A stretch of DNA of 60,784 nucleotides. It comes from Bacteroidales bacterium (GTDB lineage Bacteria; Bacteroidota; Bacteroidia; Bacteroidales; VadinHA17). The notes beneath the pieces were generated by a model. It was given only the letters and a program-made list of their open reading frames with translations, was not told the DNA's origin and ran no database searches. The DNA is taken from assembly GCA_022865305.1 (NCBI GenBank), contig JALHSP010000090.1, forward strand, positions 1 to 60,784. Direction: 5' to 3'. The translations under genes and the position numbers were made by a program. Within the stretch, counting starts at the first letter, position 1, and each line of letters opens with the position of its first letter. Positions 8,950 through 19,120 of this stretch are shown here, piece by piece.

Positions 8950-10188
8950 TCAGTGCTTTTTCTGACTCTCTTCAATAATAGCCCTGTGAGCCATAAGTCG
9001 TATTGCATTTATTCTGATAAATCCTTTGCTGTCAGTCTGATCAAAGCCACCTTCAATATCCATACTTGACAGATTTTTATTGTACAGTGATGATGGAGAC
9101 TCCCGTCCTTCTATAATTACATTCCCTTTATAAAGGCAAAGATGAACACTACCGTCAATGATCTCCTGGCTTTTTTTAATTGCCGCCATAAGAAAATCCA
9201 TTTCCGGACTGAACCAGAAACCATTATAAATAAGTTCTGCAAATTTCGGGGTAAGCATATTCCTTAGTCTCATCACCTCCCTGTCCATAGCTATGCCTTC
9301 AATATCCCGGTGGGCAATATGCAGCACTGTGGCAGCAGGAGTTTCATAAACACCTCTCGATTTTATGCCAACAAATCTGTTCTCGACCATATCAAGCAGC
9401 CCTATACCGTTTTTACCGGCAATACCATTTAAATAGACAAACAAATCATATGAATCATCTATTACTGTACCATCATTTTTGTTAACCAGCCTGACAGGTA
9501 TCCCATCCTTGAAATGAATGGCAATCCTGGTCTCCTTATCCGGGGCATCCTGTGGCATCACCATTTTTGTTAGCATGGATTTGTTCATCGAAAACATCGG
9601 GTCTTCAAGAATCCCGGCTTCATGACTGATATGCATAAGATTATCATCTTCGCTGTATGGTTTTTCGATGCTGGCTTTCACAGGTATCTTTTTTTCAGAA
9701 GCATACTTTAAAAGGTCAGTCCTTCCTTTGAATGTGGCAAGGAACTCTTTATCTTTCCATGGTGAAATAACTTTAACACCAGGCATCAGGGCATAGTAAC
9801 AGAGTTCAAATCTTACCTGGTCATTGCCTTTACCCGTCGCGCCATGAGCTACAGCAGAAGCTCCTTCTGATTTTGCTACCTCAATCTGCTTTTTGGCAAT
9901 CAGAGGTCTGGCAAGTGCTGTGCCCAGGAGATACCTGTCCTCATAGATGGCATTTGCCATTATTGCTTTAAGAACGTAGTTTTCAATGAATTCCCTCTTA
10001 AGATCAGATATTATGACTTTGGCAGCACCCAGCAATAATGCCTTTTTCCTGCACTCCTCAAAATCATCATCCTGCCCTACGTCTGCAATAAAAGCAATTA
10101 CTTCATAATTTTTTTCAATCAGCCATTTAAGTATTACAGAAGTATCCAAACCTCCGCTGTACGCGAGAACCACCTTTTCTTTCATCAT
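8950..10188 (-). CDS. argG: Argininosuccinate synthase
   Basis: ArgG joins citrulline and aspartate, using ATP, to form argininosuccinate. The 412-residue protein starts with the ATP pyrophosphatase P-loop [10 protein letters not shown] (about residues 9-18), followed by the conserved [12 protein letters not shown] and [14 protein letters not shown] motifs. Length is normal for the type I enzyme. The start is directly followed by the expected strand, [11 protein letters not shown]. argR is transcribed toward it from upstream, with an 80-base gap. In that gap TTAAATATTTATTTA (10206-10220) resembles the argR ARG boxes at 12 of 15 positions but lacks the key G and C, so it is only a weak operator candidate. 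Confidence 0.96.
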   Translation of the reverse strand: MMKEKVVLAYSGGLDTSVILKWLIEKNYEVIAFIADVGQDDDFEECRKKALLLGAAKVIISDLKREFIENYVLKAIMANAIYEDRYLLGTALARPLIAKKQIEVAKSEGASAVAHGATGKGNDQVRFELCYYALMPGVKVISPWKDKEFLATFKGRTDLLKYASEKKIPVKASIEKPYSEDDNLMHISHEAGILEDPMFSMNKSMLTKMVMPQDAPDKETRIAIHFKDGIPVRLVNKNDGTVIDDSYDLFVYLNGIAGKNGIGLLDMVENRFVGIKSRGVYETPAATVLHIAHRDIEGIAMDREVMRLRNMLTPKFAELIYNGFWFSPEMDFLMAAIKKSQEIIDGSVHLCLYKGNVIIEGRESPSSLYNKNLSSMDIEGGFDQTDSKGFIRINAIRLMAHRAIIEESQKKH

Positions 10189-10268
10189 TTTTCTTTCTAT
10201 TTTTTTTAAATATTTATTTAAGAATTTGTACCATATAACAGGGTCTTCAACAGAAATTCCGGAACAGT

Positions 10269-10748
10269 TTATTTATTTTTTACCTTATCATGTAAACCAG
10301 GTAACACAATTTCAAGGCAACTATGTACCTGCGGAATTGTTATTCCGTCTCTGGGGATTACCAGAATTGTATCATCCCCTGCAATTGTTCCGGCTATTTC
10401 AAACCTGCCGGAGTTATCAATATAATAAGCTGTACTGCTTGCATTGCCCGGCAGAGTTCTGATCACCATAAGACCTTTTGCATCAATTATTTCCTGAATT
10501 GCCGGTAAGACTTGCAGTTTGCCGGTTATCTTCCGGTAGCTTCTGGGAATATCCGACATTAAATACCTGTAACCACCTTTGCCGTCAGGAATCCTTCCTG
10601 CACCAATCTGCCTCAAATTGCGGGATAAGGTAGCCTGGGTACAGATTATTCCTTTTCCCTTAAGTTTTTTAAGCAAAATATCCTGAGATGATATATTTTC
10701 TTCAGCAATGATTTTTTCAATTGCAAGAAGTCGTTTTGTTTTTTGCAT
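10269..10748 (-). CDS. argR: Arginine repressor
   Basis: ArgR is the arginine-sensing transcription factor that binds paired ARG boxes as a hexamer. The 159-residue product has an N-terminal winged helix ([12 protein letters not shown], then [17 protein letters not shown], the recognition region). The C-terminal oligomerisation and arginine-binding domain contains the glycine-rich [15 protein letters not shown], with the conserved GDD. Length and domain order are normal. Its start codon lies within the first of two ARG-box-like sites, and the second covers its -7 promoter element, so autorepression is likely. It sits upstream of argG and argH on the same strand and is divergent from carB. Confidence 0.93.
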   Translation of the reverse strand: MQKTKRLLAIEKIIAEENISSQDILLKKLKGKGIICTQATLSRNLRQIGAGRIPDGKGGYRYLMSDIPRSYRKITGKLQVLPAIQEIIDAKGLMVIRTLPGNASSTAYYIDNSGRFEIAGTIAGDDTILVIPRDGITIPQVHSCLEIVLPGLHDKVKNK

Positions 10749-10778
10749 ATTTATTCATTTATTTTGCAAATATATTCA
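10744..10778. promoter_or_regulatory. Pair of ARG boxes, probable ArgR operator
   Basis: Two sites, TGCATATTTATTCA (10744-10757) and TGCAAATATATTCA (10765-10778), each resemble the ARG box consensus TGAATWWWWATTCA. They are spaced 21 bases centre to centre, two helical turns, as in known ArgR operators. They lie between divergent argR and carB. Confidence 0.8.
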
Positions 10779-10796
10779 TTTTTTGATAAATTCAAA
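10767..10796 (-). promoter_or_regulatory. argR promoter, Bacteroidota type
   Basis: On the minus strand TTTG (10793-10796), an 18-base spacer and TATATTTG (10767-10774) match the Bacteroidota -33/-7 pattern. Transcription would start near 10760, about 12 bases before the argR ATG. The second ARG box covers the -7 element. Confidence 0.65.
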
Positions 10797-10838
10797 CCCT
10801 TTAAAAATTATACTATTTTTAAGCCTCAATTCCGTTCG

Positions 10839-13800
10839 ATGAAAGATGATATAAGAAAGGTGATAATCCTTGGGTCGGGGGCACTGAAGATCGGCGAGGC
10901 AGGTGAATTTGATTATTCTGGTTCACAGGCACTTAAAGCATTAAAAGAGGAAGGCATTAATACTGTACTCATTAATCCCAACATAGCTACCGTACAAACT
11001 TCAGAGGAGCTGGCAGGAAAAATCTATTTTCTGCCTGTCACTCCATACTTTGTTGAGAAAGTAATAGAGAAAGAAAAACCTGATGGAATTCTTTTATCCT
11101 TCGGAGGACAGACTGCGCTTAACTGCGGAACAGAACTATTTAAAGCAGGGATTTTTAAAAAACATAATGTAAAAGTCCTGGGCACGCCTGTTACTGCGAT
11201 AATGGAAACTGAAGACAGAGAGTTGTTTGTCAGAAAACTCAAAGAAAAAGATATTAAAACTCCACGCAGCATCGCGGTATCCGGTGTTGATTCGGCTCTT
11301 GAAGCAGCAGACAAGCTCGGGTATCCGGTCATAATCAGGGCTGCGTATACACTTGGCGGCCAGGGAAGTGGCTTTGCCGTCAATGACCAGGAACTGAAAA
11401 TTCTTGCATCCAAAGCATTTTCCTATACAAATCAGATACTTGTGGAAGAATCGCTTAAAGGATGGAAGGAGATTGAATATGAGGTTGTAAGGGATAAATA
11501 CGACAATTGTATCACTGTCTGCAATATGGAAAACTTCGATCCCCTTGGGATCCATACCGGGGAAAGTATTGTTGTTGCTCCGTCCCAGACCCTGACTAAC
11601 AGTGAATATCACAAGCTGAGAGAACTTTCTATAATTATAATCAGGCATATAGGTGTTGTCGGCGAATGTAATGTTCAGTATGCACTTGCTCCTGATTCTG
11701 ATGATTACCGTGTTATTGAAGTTAATGCAAGGTTGTCCAGATCCAGTGCACTTGCCTCAAAAGCAACAGGTTATCCTCTTGCATTTATAGCAGCAAAGCT
11801 TGGAATAGGATATGGCCTTCATGAGCTTAAGAATTCTGTCACAAAAAATACATCAGCATTTTTCGAACCGGCTCTTGATTATATTGTATGCAAAATCCCG
11901 CGATGGGATCTCGATAAGTTCAAAGGAGTCTCCCATGCCATCGGAAGCAGTATGAAGAGTGTCGGTGAGGTTATGTCAATAGGGAGAACCTTTGAAGAGG
12001 TCATCCAGAAAGGCTTAAGAATGATCGGGCAGGGAATGCACGGCTTTACGGGGAACCGGGATCTCAGCTTTAAGGATATTGAAAAAGAGCTATCCGAACC
12101 AACCGATATGAGGATCTTTTCAATTTCTGAAGCACTTGAAAAAGGGATGTCGGTCGACAGAATTTATGAACTTACTAAAATCGATAAATGGTTCCTTTAT
12201 AAGCTTAAAAATATTATTAATATCAAAGATGAGCTTTGTAAATACAAAACCATAGAAAGCTTACCCGCAGAGTTTCTTTCCCATGCTAAAATATACGGGT
12301 TCAGCGATTTTCAGATAGCCAGGCATGTGCTCAGGTCAGGTCCGGGACAAATTAACGACGATCTGATGAAAGTAAGAAGCTACAGAAAATCACTTGGAAT
12401 TATCCCCTATGTAAAACAAATTGATACACTGGCTGCAGAATATCCTGCAATTACAAACTACCTCTATCTTACTTATAGTGCATCGGAGCACGACATAATA
12501 TATGAAAATGACAGGAAATCTGTAATTGTCCTTGGATCAGGAGCATACAGGATTGGTTCAAGTGTTGAGTTCGACTGGTGTTCGGTTAATGCCATCGATA
12601 CAATAAAAAAGGAAGGTTTCAGGTCAATAATGATTAATTATAATCCAGAGACTGTAAGTACAGATTATGATATTTGTGACAGACTTTACTTTGATGAACT
12701 TACCTTCGAAAGGGTATTGGATATCATTGAGCTTGAGAACCCGGCAGGTGTTATTGTATCAGTTGGTGGCCAGATCCCGAATAACCTTGCGATGAAGCTT
12801 TATAAAGAAAAGGTACCGGTGCTTGGCACTTCGCCTGTATCTATCGACAATGCTGAAAACCGGCATAAATTCTCCAGGATGCTCGATGACCTTTCTGTTG
12901 ACCAGCCCAGATGGAAAGAATTATCTGCTATTGAAGATATTTTTGAATTTGTTGACAGGATAGGATTTCCTGCCCTGATAAGGCCATCCTACGTCCTTTC
13001 TGGTGCGGCGATGAACGTTGTTTCAAATAAGAATGAACTGAAACATTATCTTGAACTGGCAGCGAGAGTATCAAAACAGTATCCTGTTGTAGTCTCGGAA
13101 TTTATTGAAAATGCCAAGGAAATAGAGATTGATGCAGTAGCCAGAGATGGTGAAATAATTGCTTATGCAATTAGCGAACATGTGGAATTTGCCGGAGTAC
13201 ATTCGGGTGATGCCACAATAGTTTTTCCTGCCCAGAAAATATATTTTGAAACTGCCAGGCGTATAAAACGTATCTCACGGCTGATTGCAAGGGAGCTGAA
13301 TATATCGGGCCCATTCAATATTCAGTTCCTTGCCAGGGACAACGACATTAAAGTCATTGAATGCAACCTTAGGGCAAGCCGTAGTATGCCCTTTGTTTCA
13401 AAAGTGTTGAAAATCAATCTTATTGAGCTTGCAACAAAGGTGATGCTGGGTGTTCCTTCCGAAAAGCCTCATAAATCGGTGTTCGATCTTGATTATGTCG
13501 GTGTCAAAGCGCCCCAGTTCAGCTTTTCACGTCTGGCTAAAGCCGATCCGGTCCTTGGAGTTGATATGTCATCGACAGGCGAGGTTGGTTGTATAGGAGA
13601 AGGTTTCTATGAGGCAATATTAAAAGCGATGTTTTCAGTTGGCTATAGAGTCCCGAAAAAGAGCATACTTCTTTCAACTGGTCCTGCCCGTTCAAAAGTG
13701 GAGCTTCTTAACAGTGCCAGAGCGCTGATTGAAAAAGGACATAAGCTTTATGCCACAAGAGGCACCCAGCAGTTCCTGAAGAATGCCGGAGTTGAAGCAC

Positions 13801-14060
13801 ATGTAGCTTTCTGGCCTGATGAAAACAAATCACCAAACACTATTGAGCTAATCAGGAACCGGGAAGTTGATCTTGTTGTGAATATTCCCAAAAACCTGAG
13901 TGAATCTGAACTTGATAACGACTATTCAATAAGAAGAAATGCTGTTGATTATAATGTCCCTCTCCTGACTAATGCAAGGCTTGCAAGTGCCTTTATCCTT
14001 GCTTTTTGCCGCTTGACTGAAAACGACCTGGAAATAAAAAGCTGGGATGCCTATAAGTAA
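10839..14060 (+). CDS. carB: Carbamoyl-phosphate synthase large subunit
   Basis: CarB uses ammonia from CarA, bicarbonate and two ATP to make carbamoyl phosphate. The protein has two homologous ATP-grasp halves. The first begins KVIILGSGALKIGEAGEFDYSG-like and contains ARLSRSSALASKATGYPLA. The second begins SVIVLGSGAYRIGSSVEF and contains ECNLRASRSMPFVSK. A C-terminal MGS-like allosteric domain follows (about the last 130 residues, starting near KSILLSTGPARSKV). I chose the ATG at 10839 (1073 residues) because it gives the normal MKDDIRKVIILGSG start. The open frame extends 32 codons upstream, across the ARG boxes and argR promoter, and that part is not protein-like. Regulation by ArgR is likely from the operator upstream. 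Confidence 0.95.
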   Translation: MKDDIRKVIILGSGALKIGEAGEFDYSGSQALKALKEEGINTVLINPNIATVQTSEELAGKIYFLPVTPYFVEKVIEKEKPDGILLSFGGQTALNCGTELFKAGIFKKHNVKVLGTPVTAIMETEDRELFVRKLKEKDIKTPRSIAVSGVDSALEAADKLGYPVIIRAAYTLGGQGSGFAVNDQELKILASKAFSYTNQILVEESLKGWKEIEYEVVRDKYDNCITVCNMENFDPLGIHTGESIVVAPSQTLTNSEYHKLRELSIIIIRHIGVVGECNVQYALAPDSDDYRVIEVNARLSRSSALASKATGYPLAFIAAKLGIGYGLHELKNSVTKNTSAFFEPALDYIVCKIPRWDLDKFKGVSHAIGSSMKSVGEVMSIGRTFEEVIQKGLRMIGQGMHGFTGNRDLSFKDIEKELSEPTDMRIFSISEALEKGMSVDRIYELTKIDKWFLYKLKNIINIKDELCKYKTIESLPAEFLSHAKIYGFSDFQIARHVLRSGPGQINDDLMKVRSYRKSLGIIPYVKQIDTLAAEYPAITNYLYLTYSASEHDIIYENDRKSVIVLGSGAYRIGSSVEFDWCSVNAIDTIKKEGFRSIMINYNPETVSTDYDICDRLYFDELTFERVLDIIELENPAGVIVSVGGQIPNNLAMKLYKEKVPVLGTSPVSIDNAENRHKFSRMLDDLSVDQPRWKELSAIEDIFEFVDRIGFPALIRPSYVLSGAAMNVVSNKNELKHYLELAARVSKQYPVVVSEFIENAKEIEIDAVARDGEIIAYAISEHVEFAGVHSGDATIVFPAQKIYFETARRIKRISRLIARELNISGPFNIQFLARDNDIKVIECNLRASRSMPFVSKVLKINLIELATKVMLGVPSEKPHKSVFDLDYVGVKAPQFSFSRLAKADPVLGVDMSSTGEVGCIGEGFYEAILKAMFSVGYRVPKKSILLSTGPARSKVELLNSARALIEKGHKLYATRGTQQFLKNAGVEAHVAFWPDENKSPNTIELIRNREVDLVVNIPKNLSESELDNDYSIRRNAVDYNVPLLTNARLASAFILAFCRLTENDLEIKSWDAYK

Positions 14061-14065
14061 AAGGG

Positions 14066-14172
14066 GGATCTAACCTCATCCCCCTGGCTCCCTTCTCCTA
14101 AAAGAGAAGGGGGTAAACTTCATAATGACAATGATTTAACCCCTCTCTCCTGGGAGAGGGTTGGGGAGAGGC
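14066..14172. repeat. Intergenic GC-rich hairpins of a dispersed family
   Basis: The spacer between carB and the acetyltransferase gene holds two inverted repeats. These are CCCTTCTC/GAGAAGGG (14090-14111) and CCCTCTC/GAGAGGG (14141-14160), the latter followed by TTGGGGAGAGG. The same signature recurs at 36913-36945 and, in looser form, near 34761-34812. It may act as a terminator for carB. The remaining 100 bases up to the next gene show nothing I recognise. Confidence 0.7.
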
Positions 14173-14274
14173 AAAACATAAGAGAGGATGGCAGAGTGAA
14201 ACAAAATGATAAATCTATGAATCTGTTAAGTCTATGGTGAAAAATAAATATCAGAAATTTCAAACATTATTAAA

Positions 14275-14724
14275 ATGATAATCATTCGTAAAGCCAATCC
14301 TTCTGACGCACCAACAATAATCGATTTTCAGCAGAAAATGGCATTGGAGACCGAAAAGATGACTCTTGAACCTGAAACAGTAACCAAAGGGGTAAATGCT
14401 GTTTTCCTGGATAACTCCCGTGGACAATATTTTGTTGCTGAAACCGGCGGCAATGTTGTTGCCTCACTTCTTATTACTTATGAATGGAGCGACTGGCGGA
14501 ATTGCAATGTCTGGTGGTTTCAGTCGGTCTATGTCCTGCCAGATTACCGTCGGCAGGGTATATTCAGGAAAATGTACACACATGTCAGGACAAAGGCTGA
14601 AGAACAGGGAATTGCCGGACTCCGGCTTTATGTTGAAACAAATAATGCCAGGGCAAAGAAAACCTATGAGGCTCTTGGAATGAGTAGTGAACATTATTCT
14701 TTCTATGAATGGATGAGGAAATAG
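14275..14724 (+). CDS. GNAT family N-acetyltransferase
   Basis: The 149-residue protein is a single GNAT domain, which transfers an acetyl group from acetyl-CoA to an amine. The acetyl-CoA pyrophosphate loop is visible as PDYRRQGIFRKMY (about residues 88-100), and the fold's final strand-helix part ends with ARAKKTYEALGM, typical of the family. The start follows the common opening MIIIRKANPSDA. The target substrate cannot be predicted. The next gene, a glycosyltransferase, begins 3 bases after the stop, so the two are almost surely co-transcribed. Confidence 0.9.
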   Translation: MIIIRKANPSDAPTIIDFQQKMALETEKMTLEPETVTKGVNAVFLDNSRGQYFVAETGGNVVASLLITYEWSDWRNCNVWWFQSVYVLPDYRRQGIFRKMYTHVRTKAEEQGIAGLRLYVETNNARAKKTYEALGMSSEHYSFYEWMRK

Positions 14725-14727
14725 CAA

Positions 14728-15840
14728 ATGCACTGGCTGCCCGTTATATTGATTCTCCCCTATTTCTGTCTGCTTCTCAGAATATACAGAAACCTCTTAA
14801 AAATCAAATCATTTAAATCCGGTTCCGATCCAAAAATATTTGTGTCAGTTGTTGTTGCCTGCCGTAATGAGGAAAAATATCTTCCCTCCTTGCTTAACGA
14901 TATTTCAGTTCAGGATTATCACCCTGATTTATTCGAATTAATAATAATTGATGATAATTCTTCTGACAGAACTTTTAACCTGGCATCTGAATTTAAAGGG
15001 ATTAAAAACATTAAAGTAATTAAGAATGACGGGAAAGGAAAGAAGCATGCAATCCGGACGGGAGTGAATTCTTCCGCGGATGATTTTATTATCTTAACTG
15101 ATGCTGACTGCCGTATGGGAAAAGCGTGGATAAAGACTATAGCATCATTTTTTGATGATAAGAAACCGGAATTGATAATTGGTCAGGTCATTTTACTTAG
15201 CAAAACAGGCTTTCTTAACAGGTTCCAGGAGCTTGAATTCCTCAGCCTGCAAGGTGTCACTGCCGGAACTGCGGTGACCGGTAATCCGGTCATGTGCAAT
15301 GGAGCAAATCTGGCTTTCACGAAAGGAACTTATCATAAATATTCGGATAATCTCCATGATGAGCTGGTCAGTGGTGATGATGTTTTCCTCCTTCATAGCA
15401 TAAAAAGAGATCCGGAAAATAAAATTATGTGGCTCGAATCTCAAAAGGCAATCGTATCTTCCGTGGCTTCAGAAAATCTATGTTCATTTTTAAGGCAGCG
15501 GGCCAGATGGATATCAAAAGCGGGAGCTTATAATGACAGATCCACACAGGTACTTGCAATTGTAACATTTGTTACAATTCTGTTTCAGGTAATTCTCCTG
15601 ATCGCAGGGCTATTTAATCCGATTTTTCTGGTGATTTTCCTGGCAGTTTTCCTTTTAAAATCGGTCCCGGACTTTCTGATTTTGCAAAATTCTACTTCAA
15701 GATATGGCAAAAGAGACCTGATGAAATGGTTTCTTCCTTCACAGCTCATTTATCCTTTTTATGTAATTTTTGTGGTTCTCTGGTCAGTTTTTCCTGCCAA
15801 AAGGGATGATTTTAATTCCCCATCTCCGAAAGGAATTTAA
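14728..15840 (+). CDS. Membrane-anchored family 2 glycosyltransferase
   Basis: The 370-residue protein has an N-terminal membrane helix, a GT2 (GT-A fold) domain and three or so C-terminal membrane segments (about residues 270-360). Motifs are SVVVACRNEEKYL at the domain start, the IIDDNSSD loop, the metal-binding DADCRMG, and the QRARWISKAG motif common in processive-type GT2 enzymes. It likely adds sugars to a lipid-linked or surface glycan at the cytoplasmic membrane; donor and acceptor are unknown. It begins 3 bases after the GNAT gene. Its 3' end overlaps the convergent recQ gene by 29 bases. Confidence 0.88.
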   Translation: MHWLPVILILPYFCLLLRIYRNLLKIKSFKSGSDPKIFVSVVVACRNEEKYLPSLLNDISVQDYHPDLFELIIIDDNSSDRTFNLASEFKGIKNIKVIKNDGKGKKHAIRTGVNSSADDFIILTDADCRMGKAWIKTIASFFDDKKPELIIGQVILLSKTGFLNRFQELEFLSLQGVTAGTAVTGNPVMCNGANLAFTKGTYHKYSDNLHDELVSGDDVFLLHSIKRDPENKIMWLESQKAIVSSVASENLCSFLRQRARWISKAGAYNDRSTQVLAIVTFVTILFQVILLIAGLFNPIFLVIFLAVFLLKSVPDFLILQNSTSRYGKRDLMKWFLPSQLIYPFYVIFVVLWSVFPAKRDDFNSPSPKGI

Positions 15841-17992
15841 TTCTCATCAGCCTGATCTCCTCCTCTTCAAATTCACTTCCAAGCTCCTTAATAGCATCTT
15901 CAAGAGAATCGGATTCAGCCTCTTCCCTGAAATATGAATAAATATCATGCTGACGTTCCTCATCAATCATCATGTTAATATAATAATCGAGGTTAATTCG
16001 TGTACCGGAATTTACTATTGCTTCGATTTCGGAAATCAGTTCTCCCATCTCAAGTCCTTTGGCTTCCGCAATATCCTCAAGAAGTCTTTTCATATCAATA
16101 CTCTGGATGATATAGACCTTAATTCCTGATTTATTAACAACTGATTTAACGACCATGTCGAGTGGCCGGATAATTTCCTTCTCTTCAACATATTTTTTTA
16201 TGATCTCTACAAATTCTGCACCGTAACGCTGGGCTTTACCAGCTCCAACACCTGATATATTCTGAAGCTCATCAAGGGTTATAGGGTATTGGATTGCCAT
16301 ATCTTCGAGTGAAGGATCCTGAAATATTACAAAAGGGGGTACATCTTTTAGTTTTGATATTTTTTTCCTCAGATCTTTCAGGATACTGAATAGCTCTTCA
16401 TCAACTGCGGCTGTTTTTGCACCGAATGCGTTTTCCTCATCAGCTGTATCAGCATAATCGTGATCTTCCGCAAGCATAAAGGAACCAGGATTCTCAAGGA
16501 ATTCCATTCCTTTCTGAGTGACTTTTAAGAGTCCGTAATTCTCAATATCCTTTGTGAGAAACTTGGCTATCAGTGCCTGCCTGATTACCATATTCCAGAA
16601 TTTCTCATCCTTGTCTTCACCTAATCCGAAGAATTCGAGTTTATGATGCTTGTATGATTTTATTGCAGAAGTGATTTTTCCTGCAAGGATATTAGCAATA
16701 TGATCAGCTTTGAATTTCTCCTTAACTGCAAGGATCGTTTCCAAAACATTCACAACAGATTCACTGCCTTCAAATTGTGATTTAGGATGAAGGCAATTAT
16801 CGCAGGCTTCGCAGTTTTCTTTCGGATACTCCTCTCCAAAATAATGAAGCAAAAGCTTCCTGCGGCACACTGAAGATTCAGCATAAGAAACAGTTTCAAG
16901 AAGGAGCTGCTTTCCGATCTCCTGTTCGGCAATCGGTTTCCCCTGCATAAATTTCTCAAGCTTCATTATATCTTTGTAGCTATAATATGCTATGCAATTC
17001 CCTTCACCTCCGTCACGGCCTGCACGACCTGTCTCCTGGTAATAGCCTTCAAGGCTCTTTGGTATATCGTAATGAATAACGAATCTTACATCAGGTTTGT
17101 CAATTCCCATGCCGAAAGCAATTGTTGCAACGATTATATCTGCATCTTCCATCAGGAATTTATCCTGATTCAAAGTTCTCGTAGCTGAATCCATTCCCGC
17201 ATGGTAAGCAAGTGCTCTGATGCCATTTACTTTTAATACTTCAGCCATCTCTTCAACCTTTTTACGGCTTAGGCAATAGATTATACCTGATTTTCCTGAG
17301 TTGTTCTTTATAAACTTGATGATCTCCTTGGTTACATCCTGCTTTGATTTAACTTCATAATAAAGATTTGGTCTGTTAAAGGACGATTTAAAAATATCAG
17401 CCTCCAGAATCCCCAGGTTCTTCTGAATATCATGCTGAACCTTGGGTGTGGCAGTTGCTGTTAATGCGATAATCGGGGATCGTCCGATAGTGTCAATTAT
17501 TGGCCTTATACGCCTGTATTCAGGTCTGAAATCATGTCCCCACTCAGAGATGCAGTGAGCTTCGTCGATTGCATAAAAAGAAATCCTGATGCCCTTGAGA
17601 AATTCTATGTTATCTTCTTTTGTAAGCGATTCAGGGGCGACATAAAGCAGTTTTGTCTTCTGGTTTATTACATCTTTTTTTACTCTTGTAATTTCCGATT
17701 TCGTGAGTGAAGAATTTAGGAAATGCGCAATTTCATCCTCGGTGCTGAAGTTCCGCATTGCATCAACCTGATTTTTCATAAGTGCAATAAGCGGAGAGAT
17801 TACAATAGCCGTACCTTCCTCCATTACTGCAGGTAACTGGTAACAAAGAGATTTACCGCCACCGGTAGGCATAAGGACAAAGGTATCCCTCCTGGCCAGT
17901 ACATTCTTTATTATCTGTTCCTGATTTCCTTTAAAGGTGTCAAAGCCAAAATACTTTTTTAAATAATCGCGTATTACAACATCGCTCACCAT
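15812..17992 (-). CDS. recQ: ATP-dependent DNA helicase RecQ
   Basis: RecQ unwinds DNA 3' to 5' in recombination and fork repair. The 726-residue protein has Walker A LMPTGGGKSLCYQLPA (about residues 39-54), the DEAH box in YAIDEAHCISEWGHDFRPEY, and helicase motif VI in YYQETGRAGRDG. The RecQ zinc site comes next (cysteines in CRRKLLLHYFGE then CEACDNC), then the winged helix and an HRDC domain (around residues 540-620). About 100 residues beyond HRDC are acidic and helical, as seen in other Bacteroidota RecQ proteins. The 3' end overlaps the convergent glycosyltransferase by 29 bases. Confidence 0.95.
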   Translation of the reverse strand: MVSDVVIRDYLKKYFGFDTFKGNQEQIIKNVLARRDTFVLMPTGGGKSLCYQLPAVMEEGTAIVISPLIALMKNQVDAMRNFSTEDEIAHFLNSSLTKSEITRVKKDVINQKTKLLYVAPESLTKEDNIEFLKGIRISFYAIDEAHCISEWGHDFRPEYRRIRPIIDTIGRSPIIALTATATPKVQHDIQKNLGILEADIFKSSFNRPNLYYEVKSKQDVTKEIIKFIKNNSGKSGIIYCLSRKKVEEMAEVLKVNGIRALAYHAGMDSATRTLNQDKFLMEDADIIVATIAFGMGIDKPDVRFVIHYDIPKSLEGYYQETGRAGRDGGEGNCIAYYSYKDIMKLEKFMQGKPIAEQEIGKQLLLETVSYAESSVCRRKLLLHYFGEEYPKENCEACDNCLHPKSQFEGSESVVNVLETILAVKEKFKADHIANILAGKITSAIKSYKHHKLEFFGLGEDKDEKFWNMVIRQALIAKFLTKDIENYGLLKVTQKGMEFLENPGSFMLAEDHDYADTADEENAFGAKTAAVDEELFSILKDLRKKISKLKDVPPFVIFQDPSLEDMAIQYPITLDELQNISGVGAGKAQRYGAEFVEIIKKYVEEKEIIRPLDMVVKSVVNKSGIKVYIIQSIDMKRLLEDIAEAKGLEMGELISEIEAIVNSGTRINLDYYINMMIDEERQHDIYSYFREEAESDSLEDAIKELGSEFEEEEIRLMRIKFLSEMGN

Positions 17993-18209
17993 TTTTTACC
18001 CTGAATGATCATCTCAGATGACTGATATCTTATTATTTTATTACAGTCTAATAAAGTTAATAAATTTCTGAATCAAATAATAGTTTTATTTGATTATTAA
18101 CAAAATTGATTGACTGAAATACAACTTATCATCAGATTGATATTGTTTTGCATAAGAAGATTTATCATCTTTACACGCTGAAATTTTAATCAATAATTCG
18201 TTTGTTCTG

Positions 18210-19112
18210 ATGGCCTTTAATTGGAAAAAAGGAAAGAAGGGAGATGGCGAGATGTCATTTCTGGAACATCTTGAAGAATTGAGGTGGCATATAATACGTT
18301 CAATACTGGCCATTGTAATTCTGATGGTTGTTGCTTTCCTTTTCAAGAATTTCATTTTCGGCAATGTAATCCTTGCTCCGAAAGATCCTCAATTCATTAC
18401 TAACCGGATTTTTTGTCAGCTTGGGCATTATTTAAGTGAGCGTTGGAGCATTATTAAAAATCCTGACCTGTTGTGTATCAATACAAAACAACTAAATCTC
18501 ATTAGTATTAAAATGTCAGGGCAGATAACTACCCATATTACTGTCGCACTGGTTGCCGGTCTGATTCTTGCATTCCCTGTAATTATTTGGGAATTCTGGA
18601 AATTTTTCAAGCCGGCCCTTCATTCCAATGAAGCAAAATATGCAAGAGGGGCTGTTCTTTTTTCATCAGCACTTTTTTTCACAGGCGTCCTTTTCGGATA
18701 TTATCTGCTGGCTCCGCTCTCCATCCATTTCTTAAGCTCTTACACTATAAGCCCTGATGTTGTTAATCAAATAAATATCAGATCTTATATCGGCACCCTC
18801 ACATCAATCTGTCTCGCAACGGGACTCGTATTTGAGCTCCCGATAATAGCTTTTTTTCTTACCAGGATTGGTGTGATCACACCTGACTTCATGAGGAAAT
18901 ACAGAAAGCATGCCATCGTTGTGATTTTTATTGTTGCTGCAATTATCACACCGCCTGATGTCTTTTCCCAGATGCTTGTATGTATTCCGCTTCTTTTGCT
19001 TTATGAAGTAAGCATTTTTATTTCCTGGCGGGTTATGAAAAGAAAAGAAAAAGATCATTCTGATTTTATGAAGGATGATACTTCCTTCAATACCGAAAAT
19101 GCAACAACATAA
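18210..19112 (+). CDS. tatC: Sec-independent translocase subunit TatC
   Basis: TatC is the receptor of the twin-arginine system that exports folded proteins across the inner membrane. The product opens with a basic stretch and the signature [16 protein letters not shown] (about residues 15-30). Six membrane segments follow, with the conserved [20 protein letters not shown] cytoplasmic motif after helix II, and the last helices in [19 protein letters not shown]. At 300 residues it is longer than the usual 240-260, because of an extended first periplasmic loop (about 55-100). tatA/B are not seen in the window. lptB follows 8 bases downstream, so these two share a transcript. Confidence 0.95.
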   Translation: MAFNWKKGKKGDGEMSFLEHLEELRWHIIRSILAIVILMVVAFLFKNFIFGNVILAPKDPQFITNRIFCQLGHYLSERWSIIKNPDLLCINTKQLNLISIKMSGQITTHITVALVAGLILAFPVIIWEFWKFFKPALHSNEAKYARGAVLFSSALFFTGVLFGYYLLAPLSIHFLSSYTISPDVVNQINIRSYIGTLTSICLATGLVFELPIIAFFLTRIGVITPDFMRKYRKHAIVVIFIVAAIITPPDVFSQMLVCIPLLLLYEVSIFISWRVMKRKEKDHSDFMKDDTSFNTENATT

Positions 19113-19120
19113 ATTCTGAA

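Noticed and set aside
10743-10838. Extended N-terminus of CarB
   Set aside because: The 32 added residues lie over the argR promoter and ARG boxes and do not fit the family.
11136-11648. A 170-codon minus-strand open frame inside carB
   Set aside because: It is the antisense shadow of the carB ATP-grasp domain, and has no recognisable motif.
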